The notes below the pieces were generated by a model. That model ran no database searches and was not told the DNA's origin. It saw nothing but the letters and a program-made list of their open reading frames with translations. Shown piece by piece: positions 1 to 8,555 of a DNA stretch of 41,137 bases. A program made the translations under genes and the position numbers. The DNA is taken from contig CAMWUJ010000024.1 in the NCBI GenBank assembly GCA_947177405.1, positions 1 to 41,137 on the forward strand. The letters are read 5' to 3'. This stretch comes from an uncultured Porphyromonadaceae bacterium. GTDB taxonomy: Bacteria; Bacteroidota; Bacteroidia; Bacteroidales; Muribaculaceae. Positions within the stretch are counted from its first letter, which is position 1. Each line of letters begins with the position of its first letter.

Positions 1-66
1 TTTGAAGATCAATATATTTAAAATTTTTTAATCGTGCAAATGTACGACTTCAATGCTAAAATTTTA

Positions 67-2112
67 TCAATATCTGTATCCGGCATTGGTGTTATTGTTG
101 CGGCGCTTCTTTTTGTTGGGGTCGAAGGGATTGGCGGTAGGATCGAAGTAGTCATCATCTTCCTCTTCTTCCTCAGTCTGATTGCGTTTGTTGTTACGCT
201 TGTCGGCGGCCGGCTTGTTCTTCTTGATCACGTTCGGCTTCATCTGGTCGATGGGGGTGGAGAATACATTCCAGGATTCTTCCTTGTCCCAGTTCTTCTT
301 TATATTGAAAGCTTTGGGATAGTAATAAGCTAAGTCGGGCTGTAACAATTGATCATAGTCACCGGTGTCGAAGAGACCGTTGCCGTTATAGTCCTCTATA
401 AGACGTGCATAGTATTTTCCAGGGGCAAGCCAACGGAACCAGACACTATTGTTGACCACCGGCTCCGTGCGTATCACGGCATCACTGCTGTTGAGCAGTT
501 CCACAAATGTAGGTATTCCGGGATCAAGACCGGAAAGATTGATTTTCAAGGAGCAATATTCATCCTTTTTCTTCACGGTGAATTCATGGGTGAAGGGGCC
601 TGTGACCTGCCCGTAGATTCCGGTGGCCGCAAGGCTATCTGCCGTGATACGATATTTCTCGCCCAATTTCCATTCATAATTTATCAGGAAATCACGTGGT
701 GAGAGCGAATCCATCCTCTCTACTACCGGTTGATTCCCTACCCGTCGCCACACTGTATCGACCATTGTCTCGAGATGGAATGCATCGGTGTTTAATTGTC
801 TTAGGGGGGTGGCAAATTGAAGATGAACCGGTTGATACACCTCATGGGATGATGAGGTCACTGCCGAGAGATCGAGTCTGAGCGCTTTTATGGAATCCTG
901 CATAGCTTGTTCTATCTCCTTCTTATTCTTTTTTGCCGACTCTTTTTTTGCAGCGCCTCTCTTTGGAGCGGGATAAAAGTTCAGGGTGTCGGTGCGTGAG
1001 GAAAGGTTGCCTGTGGAGTCGGTACGAAGATACACAGCCTCCACACGTATTGAATCAAGACTCACCAGCGGACGGGGGAGCCAATATACGAGGGAGTCAT
1101 TTTTGGCATTTCGTTCGAGAATAGCCTCCATCATAAGGCCCGGATAACCGATCACATCTATCTGAGGGAGCGATGCGGCCTCTGTGTTCATCTTGAAAAA
1201 CAGGCGGGTGGAATCAATGCGTTCATACTTGTCGAGGTATTGAGACCGTTTCTGCGAATTGAAGCTGCGAAGGAGTATATCGTTAGGAAGATAGCGGGTG
1301 CGTGTACGATTGATGATCGAGTCGATCTCACCTGTCTTGGAATTGCGGATCGTATCCATAGCGCCTACTCTTTCCGAAGAAGGGGCGACCGTGAAATCGT
1401 AGAACGCGATATCCTCTTCGGGATTGGCATATTTATAGTCGTTGTCCTTATCTCCCAAAGCATAGACGCGATATTCCCCCTCCTTCAGACCCCGTATGGT
1501 GAAACGTCCTCGGTCGTCGGTCTTGGCCACACGCAGTAGAGGAAGTTTGGTAAAAGCAGAATCAGCAAGATTCCTGGTCACCCCCACAATCATCTCTTGC
1601 TGAGGCTCCATAGTCAAGGCATCCAGCACCATTCCTGAGATTCGAAGAGAATCCAGCTCGGGGCCCGTGGAGAAGGTATATGCAAAACCCTGCAGCTTGT
1701 TTGACTCGTTATTGTCTTCAATGGCATCAGCGAAATCCACGGTGTAGGTGGTGTTGGCTTCAAGAGAGTCGAAAGTCACCGTCACCTTCCGGCCCAACGA
1801 CATCACCTTGGGTACACTCTTTCCCACAGGGGAGACCACCACCTTTGAGAATGCGTCCTTCACATTTACAAGCTCATTAAAAGTAAGAGTCATCCTGTTT
1901 TTTGAAATATTGACAGATCCGGGAAGCGGGTCGGCGGTGACAAATATCGGAGGATCCTCATCTCGCGGACCTCCCGAAGGATTGCCGATGTTGGCGCAAC
2001 TGTAAAGCAGGAACGGGAGGAGGAGAAGGATGCAGAGAGGAAAGAAACGGAGACCTTCCGCGGCACGGCCCCGGGAGAAAATCACGCTGACGATATTAGA
2101 GAAGGATGTCAT
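67..2112 (-). CDS. Ig-like (Big_5) domain lipoprotein
   Basis: This is a 681-aa envelope protein. An N-terminal hydrophobic segment ends in a lipobox (LLYSC, Cys39), so it should be a lipoprotein. Residues about 52-150 match the bacterial Ig-like Big_5 pattern found in many Bacteroidota surface proteins (an opening about 'DPP..FVTADPLPGS', then LTFNE and a closing YTFSTG). The middle is beta-rich. The tail after about residue 630 is low complexity, with runs of Lys, Asn, Glu and Asp. It is divergent from secDF. The exact role is unknown; proteins of this type are usually annotated only as Ig-like domain-containing. The start at 2112 gives a plausible long signal sequence, although a later start is possible. 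Confidence 0.8.
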   Translation of the reverse strand: MTSFSNIVSVIFSRGRAAEGLRFFPLCILLLLPFLLYSCANIGNPSGGPRDEDPPIFVTADPLPGSVNISKNRMTLTFNELVNVKDAFSKVVVSPVGKSVPKVMSLGRKVTVTFDSLEANTTYTVDFADAIEDNNESNKLQGFAYTFSTGPELDSLRISGMVLDALTMEPQQEMIVGVTRNLADSAFTKLPLLRVAKTDDRGRFTIRGLKEGEYRVYALGDKDNDYKYANPEEDIAFYDFTVAPSSERVGAMDTIRNSKTGEIDSIINRTRTRYLPNDILLRSFNSQKRSQYLDKYERIDSTRLFFKMNTEAASLPQIDVIGYPGLMMEAILERNAKNDSLVYWLPRPLVSLDSIRVEAVYLRTDSTGNLSSRTDTLNFYPAPKRGAAKKESAKKNKKEIEQAMQDSIKALRLDLSAVTSSSHEVYQPVHLQFATPLRQLNTDAFHLETMVDTVWRRVGNQPVVERMDSLSPRDFLINYEWKLGEKYRITADSLAATGIYGQVTGPFTHEFTVKKKDEYCSLKINLSGLDPGIPTFVELLNSSDAVIRTEPVVNNSVWFRWLAPGKYYARLIEDYNGNGLFDTGDYDQLLQPDLAYYYPKAFNIKKNWDKEESWNVFSTPIDQMKPNVIKKNKPAADKRNNKRNQTEEEEEDDDYFDPTANPFDPNKKKRRNNNTNAGYRY

Positions 2113-2261
2113 TCCGAAAAAATGCTAATTAAAACTAAAGAATATGAAAAAAATATCCCTGAAATTAAATTTAATGCCAAAAATAAGGAAAAATATTGAG
2201 AAGTTTAGCCAAAATAGGGAATTTTGTAATAATTAATGCTAAAAACCTCAAAAAAAAGGAG

Positions 2262-2269
2262 TATATTTG
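2262..2269 (+). promoter_or_regulatory. -7 element of the secDF promoter
   Basis: TATATTTG fits the Bacteroidota -7 consensus TAnnTTTG and lies about 42 bases before the secDF start, in an A+T-rich divergent region. No convincing -33 box was seen. Confidence 0.6.
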
Positions 2270-2310
2270 CAAGCTGAAAATAATTTAAACAACAACAAAT
2301 AACAACAAAC

Positions 2311-5277
2311 ATGCAAAACAAAGGGTTTATCAGCACCATTGCAATCCTCTTGGTTTTGATTTGCGGCTTTTATATCTCCTTCTCTTTCGTGACAAGTCAT
2401 TACGAGAAGAAGGCGAAGGAATATGCGGCAGCGATGGCCAAAACCACTGATGAGACCAATGATGTTTACAAACAGAGTCTGAAGCAATTCAACGACTCGA
2501 TCGACAAAGAGAAAGTCTATCTTGGCTACACCTACAACCAGGTGCGCAAGATGGAGGTGGGTCTTGGTCTTGACCTCAAGGGTGGTATGAACGTCGTTCT
2601 GGAAATATCCGTACCCGATATTCTCCGTCAGTATGCTTCAGGCGACAGCCAGCTAAAAGAAATCAACGCAGCCATCAAGAAAGCACAGGATAGCGGCGCG
2701 AAGGGAAGTGACAAAGACTTCATCTCAAAGTTTGCCGCTCAGATTCAGCCCGGAAAGATGTCGGGGCTTTTTGTGCGCGAAGGTGAATACCTGGGCAACC
2801 TGAAATCGGGGGCATCCAATCAGGAAGTGGTTGCGGCTCTCGAACAGCAGGTCAACAGTCAGGTGGATGCTGCTTTCAATATTTTCCGCACCCGTATCGA
2901 CCAGTTTGGTGTGGTGGCTCCCAATATCCAGAAACTCCAGGATAAGAATGGTCAGATCCTTCTTGAGCTTCCGGGTGTGAAAGAACCCGAGCGTGTGACA
3001 GAGCTTCTGAAATCAAGCGCCAACCTCGAATTCTTCGAAGTCTATAACTATAACGAGATCTCCAACGAGCTTAACCGTTTCGCAGAGGCATACGCCGCTC
3101 AGGATTCAACAAAGCAGGCATCCCAAGTGCTTTCTCTTATCGGAGGCCGTCAGGGCAGCCCGGTAATAGCCCAGGTGCCTACAAATCAGCGTGCGCTTGT
3201 AGATTCGATATTCGCATCTCCTCTTGCAAAGCAGATGCTTCCCAACGACCTTACACTCCTCTGGACAGTAAAGGCTGTGGAATATCCAAGACCTGACGGC
3301 AAAGGCGGTGTGGCCAAGAAAGCCAACGGTGAGGATCTTACCGACAGCTACTGGCAGCTTGTGGCCCTCAAGGGTGATGCAGTGCTCGAGGGCGATGCAG
3401 TGACTTCAGCATCCTCCGAATATGACAACATGCAGGGAAATATGGTCAACATGAAGATGAGCGACCGCGGTGCGCAGGAATGGGCAACCATTACCCGTAA
3501 CAACATCGGACGATCCATCGCCATCGTGCTTGACGAAAACGTGTATTCATTCCCCAACGTAAACAATGAGATCACCGGCGGAAGCTCGCAAATCACCGGT
3601 GGCTTCTCTCCCGAAGAGGCCAACGACCTTGCCAATGTGCTCAAGTCGGGTAAGATGTCGGCAAAGGTTGATGTGGTCAGCAACAACGTTATCGGTCCGA
3701 GCCTCGGAGCCGAAGCTATTCAGATGGGTTTCATCTCCTTCATCGTTGCCATCGCATTGCTGATGATTCTGATGGTGGCATATTATGGATGGATTCCCGG
3801 TCTTGTGGCTAACGTAGGTCTGATCCTTAACCTCTATTTCACTCTCGGTATCCTTGCATCTCTTCAGGCAGTGCTTACACTTTCCGGTATCGCCGGTATC
3901 GTGCTTGCACTCGGTATGGCGGTGGATGCCAACGTGCTTATATTCGAGCGTACCAAAGAGGAGCTTAAGAACGGCAAGAAGCTCCGTCAGGCAATTTCTG
4001 AGGGTTACAGCAACGCCTTCTCAGCAATCTTCGACTCAAACCTCACTTCGGTGATCACCGGTGTGATTCTTCTGATATTCGGTTCAGGTCCGATCAAGGG
4101 TTTTGCAACAACTCTTATCATCGGTCTTGTCTGCTCATTCTTCACAGCAGTGTTCCTGACCCGTATCGCTTTCGACCTTATCACCAAGAACGGCCGTTGC
4201 GCCAACATGACATTCTCCACAGCGCTTAGCCGCAACTTCCTCACCAATCCCAAGGTCAACTTCCTCGGCCAGTGGAAGGTGGCTGCTTCTGTGTGGGTAT
4301 TCCTCATCGTGGTGGGTATCGCATCGCTCGCGATCCGAGGCATGAACCAGGGTATCGACTTCTCGGGAGGTCGCAACTATGTGGTGCAGTTTGAGAAAGA
4401 TGTCGATCGTCAGGCTGTGCAGGATAACCTCACACAGCTTCTTCAGAATGAAGCCAACGACAAGACTGTCTCAGTATCTGTGATCAACATCGACAATCCT
4501 TCAAAACTTCGTATCTCCACCAACTACAAGATCGCCGACGAGAGCGAGAATGTGGAAAACGAAATTGCCGATCTCCTTTACAAGGGCCTCAAGAATGAGC
4601 TTACAGTTAACGGCAAGACAATGGATGAGAATGCCTTCGCCGTAGCTGACGAGGCACATGGTATCATCTCGATCCAGAAGGTGGGTCCTTCGGTGGCCGA
4701 CGACATGAAGCGTGACGCGGCATGGGCTGTGGGTATCGCACTTGTGTGTATGTTCCTTTACATCCTTCTCCGATTCCGCAACATCGCCTTCTCGGTTGGT
4801 GCGCTTTGCGCCGTAATGCTGACTGCATTCCTTATCATCGGATTCTACTCCGTATGCTGGGGCTTCCTTCCCTTCTCTATGGAGATCGACCAGTCGTTCA
4901 TTGCCGCCGTGCTTACTATCATCGGTTATCAGATCAACGATACCGTGGTAGTGTTCGACCGTATCCGTGAGATGATGCATGTATATCCCAAAGAGGACAG
5001 ATACAAGACCTTCAACAAATCGCTCAACCAGACCTTGAGCCGTACGGTGATGACTTCGTTCTCCACTCTGCTTGTGCTTCTCTGTATCTTCTTCCTTGGT
5101 GGCGACACTATCCGTTCGTTCACATTCGCGATGATCTTCGGTGTGATCGTGGGTACATTCTGCTCGCTCTATTGCGCCGCTCCTGTGGCCTACAGCATCA
5201 TGCGCCGCAAGATAGAGAAGAATATGGCCGACAACGATGGCAAGCCCATGCTTCAGGGTAACCGTAGATTCAAGTAA
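2311..5277 (+). CDS. secDF: Protein translocase subunit SecDF (fused)
   Basis: The 988-aa product fuses SecD and SecF, the usual Bacteroidota arrangement. It sits in the inner membrane and uses the proton gradient to help SecYEG pull proteins across. The N-terminal membrane helix is followed by the SecD signature (LDLKGGMNVVLE, about residue 90), a periplasmic domain, and a helix bundle containing the AVDANVLIFER motif. The SecF half begins near residue 690 with GIDFSGGRNYVVQF and has its own helix bundle with QINDTVVVFDRIRE. Length and domain order are normal. A strong terminator follows. Confidence 0.97.
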   Translation: MQNKGFISTIAILLVLICGFYISFSFVTSHYEKKAKEYAAAMAKTTDETNDVYKQSLKQFNDSIDKEKVYLGYTYNQVRKMEVGLGLDLKGGMNVVLEISVPDILRQYASGDSQLKEINAAIKKAQDSGAKGSDKDFISKFAAQIQPGKMSGLFVREGEYLGNLKSGASNQEVVAALEQQVNSQVDAAFNIFRTRIDQFGVVAPNIQKLQDKNGQILLELPGVKEPERVTELLKSSANLEFFEVYNYNEISNELNRFAEAYAAQDSTKQASQVLSLIGGRQGSPVIAQVPTNQRALVDSIFASPLAKQMLPNDLTLLWTVKAVEYPRPDGKGGVAKKANGEDLTDSYWQLVALKGDAVLEGDAVTSASSEYDNMQGNMVNMKMSDRGAQEWATITRNNIGRSIAIVLDENVYSFPNVNNEITGGSSQITGGFSPEEANDLANVLKSGKMSAKVDVVSNNVIGPSLGAEAIQMGFISFIVAIALLMILMVAYYGWIPGLVANVGLILNLYFTLGILASLQAVLTLSGIAGIVLALGMAVDANVLIFERTKEELKNGKKLRQAISEGYSNAFSAIFDSNLTSVITGVILLIFGSGPIKGFATTLIIGLVCSFFTAVFLTRIAFDLITKNGRCANMTFSTALSRNFLTNPKVNFLGQWKVAASVWVFLIVVGIASLAIRGMNQGIDFSGGRNYVVQFEKDVDRQAVQDNLTQLLQNEANDKTVSVSVINIDNPSKLRISTNYKIADESENVENEIADLLYKGLKNELTVNGKTMDENAFAVADEAHGIISIQKVGPSVADDMKRDAAWAVGIALVCMFLYILLRFRNIAFSVGALCAVMLTAFLIIGFYSVCWGFLPFSMEIDQSFIAAVLTIIGYQINDTVVVFDRIREMMHVYPKEDRYKTFNKSLNQTLSRTVMTSFSTLLVLLCIFFLGGDTIRSFTFAMIFGVIVGTFCSLYCAAPVAYSIMRRKIEKNMADNDGKPMLQGNRRFK

Positions 5278-5321
5278 AACTACATAAATTGTTTCATATT
5301 AAATTTTATGAGGTTAGAGTG

Positions 5322-5352
5322 GCCGGCGCAGTGATGCGACGGCTATTTTTTT
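5322..5352 (+). terminator. Rho-independent terminator of secDF
   Basis: Arms GCCGGCGCA (5322-5330) and TGCGACGGC (5335-5343) form a 9-bp stem with one mismatch and a GTGA loop. A seven-T run (5346-5352) follows. Confidence 0.85.
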
Positions 5353-5409
5353 AACATCCGACTGATAATAAATATCTATATTTCGAGTTATCTAAACAGG
5401 ATCTCTCAG

Positions 5410-5456
5410 GCCGGAAATCACGGAGCTTCCTTGATTGCCGGCTTTATTTCTTTTCT
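5410..5456 (+). promoter_or_regulatory. Leader hairpin with T-rich tail before the PNGase-like gene
   Basis: GCCGGAAATCA (5410-5420) pairs with TGATTGCCGGC (5432-5442) apart from one internal mismatch. The hairpin is followed by a pyrimidine-rich tract. It lies between the secDF terminator and the next start codon, so it could be an attenuator in the 5' leader or a second terminator. The T tract is interrupted, so the role is uncertain. Confidence 0.5.
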
Positions 5457-5512
5457 TCCATTCCGAAGTGAAAATGAAGAGGAGGAACATGTTAAACCTA
5501 AAACTTATCTTC

Positions 5513-6889
5513 ATGAAGAAATTTTTACTTTTAGCGTTAGCTTCATTAAGTATTCTCCCGGTCTGGGCTCAGACCGGAAAAGAGGAATCAAATGTAATCA
5601 AAGTTTATGACAGCGTGGTGTTCTATGACGGATACCGTCTGGCCGATAATCCCGACAGCCTTCTTCAGGATGGGGTGAAACGACACTCGTGCTCGCTCTA
5701 TTCCAGAAAGCTTACCGACGAACAGCTTGATGCAATCGGGGAGAACCTGAATCTGAATGTATATGTCGAGGCTTTATGCGACAATTATGACCGAATAGGA
5801 AACATCAACATCGCCTTTGTGGAAAAGGGATCTGAAAGCTATGTTCCGGGCGAGACCGACAGAATAGAGATAGGTCGATTCATCACTCCTTTCATGAATA
5901 AGAACAAGGACCCCAAGGTGGTGCCTTACAGCTATGAGGTGAGCTATCTCAGCAACCTTCTTCGCGATGAGGACCTGAGAGAAAAATATGACCTTTGGCT
6001 TGAATTCGAGCTGTTCGGAGTCCCTTATGCCGCCAACCAGCAGATAAGGGGGTGTGCCGACCGAAGCGATGTATTTGCCGGCACATTGGAGTTTGTCACC
6101 GGATCACCGGCTCCGGCCTCAAAAGGGAATGTTCTCGTGCCAATAGTGATAAAGAAGCCCGAATATATAGGAGCAAACCTTAACAACTATAAGAGAGAGG
6201 CCACTGATACGATCACCAAGACAGTCAAGACCTACACATATACGGTTCCTGAGAATGTGGCTGATGCGCAATTGGTGCTTATCACTTCCAATCACGGCGC
6301 CAATGACGGGGGTGAGGAGTATAACCGCAGAAAGCATTTCGTCTATGTTGACGGCGATCTTGTGCTGACTTATATTCCCGGAAGAGACAGCTGCGAGCCA
6401 TTTAGGAAATATAACACACAGCCAAACGGCATCTATGGCTTTTCCCCTATGTCGGATGAGGAATGGCAGTCGTTCAGCAACTGGTGTCCGGGGGATGTGA
6501 TCGATAACCGGATCATCAGTCTCGGAGCATACAAGGCCGGAGAGCATAAGGTCATGATTCGTGTTCCGGATGCTAAATTCAGGGGGAAGCAGGGAGATAT
6601 TCCGGTGTCCCTTTATTTCCACGGCCTGAAAGAAGGATCATTTGAGGCAGGAGTCTCTGAGGTGGCCCCCACTAAGGGAAGTGTGGAAGTGGTGAAGAGA
6701 GGAAATCTTCTGTATGTCGATACTGAGATGGATGTACGTTCTGTAGAAGTTTATAGCCAAGCTGCCGAGCTGCTTCATCGCCAGTGGAATAACAACCCGA
6801 TATCTCTTGAATCGTATGTGCCCGGAGTATATGTGGTATGCGTGGAGCTCACGGATGGTATAATGATAGCGAAAAAGGTGATATTCTAA
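5513..6889 (+). CDS. PNGase F-like secreted glycoamidase with T9SS-type C-terminus
   Basis: I start this gene at the ATG at 5513, which directly opens a clean signal peptide (MKKFLLLALASLSILPVWAQ). An upstream in-frame ATG would bury that signal. The mature protein resembles peptide-N-glycosidase F, which removes N-glycans from asparagine: note GRFITPFMNK (about residue 121) and the block WLEFELFGVPYAANQQ with a following IRGC (about 160-180). The last ~50 residues (an 'SLESYVPGVYVV...AKKVIF' ending) look like a type IX secretion C-terminal domain, implying export to the cell surface or medium. The family call rests on remembered motifs. The catalytic Asp and Glu residues were not mapped individually. 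Confidence 0.6.
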   Translation: MKKFLLLALASLSILPVWAQTGKEESNVIKVYDSVVFYDGYRLADNPDSLLQDGVKRHSCSLYSRKLTDEQLDAIGENLNLNVYVEALCDNYDRIGNINIAFVEKGSESYVPGETDRIEIGRFITPFMNKNKDPKVVPYSYEVSYLSNLLRDEDLREKYDLWLEFELFGVPYAANQQIRGCADRSDVFAGTLEFVTGSPAPASKGNVLVPIVIKKPEYIGANLNNYKREATDTITKTVKTYTYTVPENVADAQLVLITSNHGANDGGEEYNRRKHFVYVDGDLVLTYIPGRDSCEPFRKYNTQPNGIYGFSPMSDEEWQSFSNWCPGDVIDNRIISLGAYKAGEHKVMIRVPDAKFRGKQGDIPVSLYFHGLKEGSFEAGVSEVAPTKGSVEVVKRGNLLYVDTEMDVRSVEVYSQAAELLHRQWNNNPISLESYVPGVYVVCVELTDGIMIAKKVIF

Positions 6890-6925
6890 TATATCAGATA
6901 TATCACCGAAACTTTAAAAGATATG

Positions 6926-6961
6926 AACGGCCGCTTTATCCCCTGCGACAAAGCGGCCGTT
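6926..6961 (+). terminator. Perfect 12-bp stem hairpin after the PNGase-like gene
   Basis: AACGGCCGCTTT (6926-6937) and AAAGCGGCCGTT (6950-6961) are perfect complements around a 12-base loop, 36 bases after the stop codon. Only a weak T-rich tail follows, so termination is likely but not certain. Confidence 0.7.
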
Positions 6962-7048
6962 ATTATCCGGAAGAGGGTGGTGGGATTATTTTTCTCAAAA
7001 AGATGGATTTTAACATTTCAGTATTAAACAAAGAGGGGAGCAGCGGGG

Positions 7049-7062
7049 TTATGTTAACATAA
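7049..7062. promoter_or_regulatory. Perfect 14-bp palindrome before the gene at 7101
   Basis: TTATGTTAACATAA is an uninterrupted palindrome lying 38 bases before the start codon at 7101. Its position suits an operator for a dimeric regulator. The regulator is unknown. Confidence 0.4.
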
Positions 7063-7100
7063 TCTATAACGAAAACCAAACGAAACCAAATTCAGATACT

Positions 7101-7781
7101 ATGAGCACAACGATATTGAAATCCGTTCTCTTTTCCGTCTCCCTTCTTGGAGCAGCTTCACTTACCGCAGGAAATTCCCCATCCTTGTCTGAAATGACAT
7201 CAGCAGAAATCATATCCATGATTCCGGAAAGCGTGTCGGTGATCTCAAGCAATGCCGATTCTAATTCCAATGCCATTGTGGTGAGCGGAGAGGATCTTCT
7301 GACCAAAGCTTACGGCGCATTGCCCGCAGTGAATAGTTTTGAAGAGACTATGAATCTCGCCGAAGATGTGCTGAATATGACTCCCACCCGTGAAGACGGC
7401 TATCTGTGGCTTGACTCCGCCGACGGATACAATATCAATTATAAAGGGATGACCCCTGATGTTTCCGCATTGGTGCGTCTGGAGAATGATTCCATATCAG
7501 ATTACGGATTCTTCTTCCTCTTCCCTTATTCAGAGATTTCAAAAGGAGATCTCGATTCCAAGACACGTTTCAGCTCGATGATGCTCGAGGATTTCGAGAA
7601 TATAGGGGTGGATATGGGTGCCAACAGCTATACCTCCGACCTATTTGAGGTGAACGGTGACTATTCAGATAATTTTATGGCGATGCGACTCATAGATGAC
7701 AAGGAAGGGGAGCGTTATATTCTTCTTCTGAGCGTAGAGCCTAATGCGATCACACCCGCAGACAAAGTTTTGGCAGAATGA
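7101..7781 (+). CDS. Secreted protein of unknown function
   Basis: I do not recognise this 226-aa protein. Residues 1 to about 24 look like a Sec signal peptide (hydrophobic run LFSVSLLGAASLTAG). The mature part is acidic, with alternating Ser- and Asp-rich segments and no obvious metal or catalytic motif. Codon use matches the core genes around it. It is flanked by a terminator hairpin and a palindrome upstream and by its own gap downstream, so it is probably monocistronic. Confidence 0.65.
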   Translation: MSTTILKSVLFSVSLLGAASLTAGNSPSLSEMTSAEIISMIPESVSVISSNADSNSNAIVVSGEDLLTKAYGALPAVNSFEETMNLAEDVLNMTPTREDGYLWLDSADGYNINYKGMTPDVSALVRLENDSISDYGFFFLFPYSEISKGDLDSKTRFSSMMLEDFENIGVDMGANSYTSDLFEVNGDYSDNFMAMRLIDDKEGERYILLLSVEPNAITPADKVLAE

Positions 7782-7925
7782 TTTACACGCGCAGACAAAG
7801 CTTTGAAGAATAAATTTAGAGATAAATTAGGTTAAATAAAGTTAAAAATAGTAAAATAATGGTTTAAATAAAGCTTTTTGTGATTTTGAGCAGAATCAAA
7901 ATAAATAAAAGCGGCAAAAAATTAT

Positions 7926-7933
7926 TATCTTTG
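7926..7933 (+). promoter_or_regulatory. -7 element of the rimP-nusA-infB promoter
   Basis: TATCTTTG matches TAnnTTTG. The A+T-rich stretch before it contains poly-A tracts. Transcription should begin near 7940, just ahead of the leader hairpin. Confidence 0.7.
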
Positions 7934-7944
7934 CAAAAGAATTC

Positions 7945-7976
7945 CGGAGGGGACGCAAGTCTCCTCCGCGTTTTTT
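7945..7976 (+). promoter_or_regulatory. Leader hairpin plus U6 run, putative attenuator of rimP-nusA-infB
   Basis: The arms at 7945-7954 and 7959-7968 give a 10-bp stem (one G-U pair) closed by a GCAA tetraloop. After CG comes TTTTTT (7971-7976). A second small GAAA-loop hairpin lies at 7985-8000. The first hairpin has intrinsic-terminator form but lies within a few bases of the expected transcript start. It may tune expression of the transcription and translation factors downstream. Control of nusA operons by leader termination is known in Escherichia coli; here it is inferred. Confidence 0.6.
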
Positions 7977-8029
7977 AGAATGGCTTTCCCGAAAGGGAAA
8001 CGCAAAAAAGAAAAGAGAGGATAACTTCA

Positions 8030-8494
8030 ATGATAGATAAAGAGAAGCTTAAAACCTTCATAGAGCAGGAGCTTGAAGGATCAGAATATTTCCTTGTGGA
8101 TCTGAAAATCAGCACAGACAATGAAATCATGGTTGAGATTGACTCGGATGAGAGTGTGGATATCGACTATTGCATCGCATTGACCCGAAAGATAGAGGAA
8201 GCCTTCCCGCGCGACGAGGAAGATTATGATCTTGAGGTAGGATCAAGCGGTCTGACCACTCCATTCAAGGTGATACGTCAATATGAGAAGCATATCGGCG
8301 ACGAAGTGGAGGTGCTTGAGAAAGGAGGCAAGAAGCTTCAGGGGATTCTGAAGAGCGCTGATCCGGAAAAATTTGTGGTGACCGTAACCGAGAAGGTGAG
8401 ACCGGAAGGTGCCAAGCGCCCTGTGATGCAGGAGCGCGACGTCGAGTATGGTTACGCGGATGTGAAGCAGGTGACCTATCTTTTGAAATTCTGA
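8030..8494 (+). CDS. rimP: Ribosome maturation factor RimP
   Basis: The 154-aa protein has the RimP N-terminal domain (acidic, with 'EGSEYFLVDLKIS' and 'EIDSDESVDIDYC') followed by the 'DYDLEVGSSGLTTPFK' block and a small C-terminal Sm-like barrel that begins near 'GDEVEVL'. RimP helps assemble the 30S subunit. Its place directly before nusA and infB is the classical order and supports the call. Confidence 0.95.
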   Translation: MIDKEKLKTFIEQELEGSEYFLVDLKISTDNEIMVEIDSDESVDIDYCIALTRKIEEAFPRDEEDYDLEVGSSGLTTPFKVIRQYEKHIGDEVEVLEKGGKKLQGILKSADPEKFVVTVTEKVRPEGAKRPVMQERDVEYGYADVKQVTYLLKF

Positions 8495-8555
8495 CCCACT
8501 TAACCGCGGATTTAACCGCGATATTCAATAAAGAAAAAACTACAAAATCGCAATA

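Noticed and set aside
34-2005. Plus-strand frames across the first lipoprotein gene
   Set aside because: They are antisense frames within a well-supported minus-strand gene and have no protein features.
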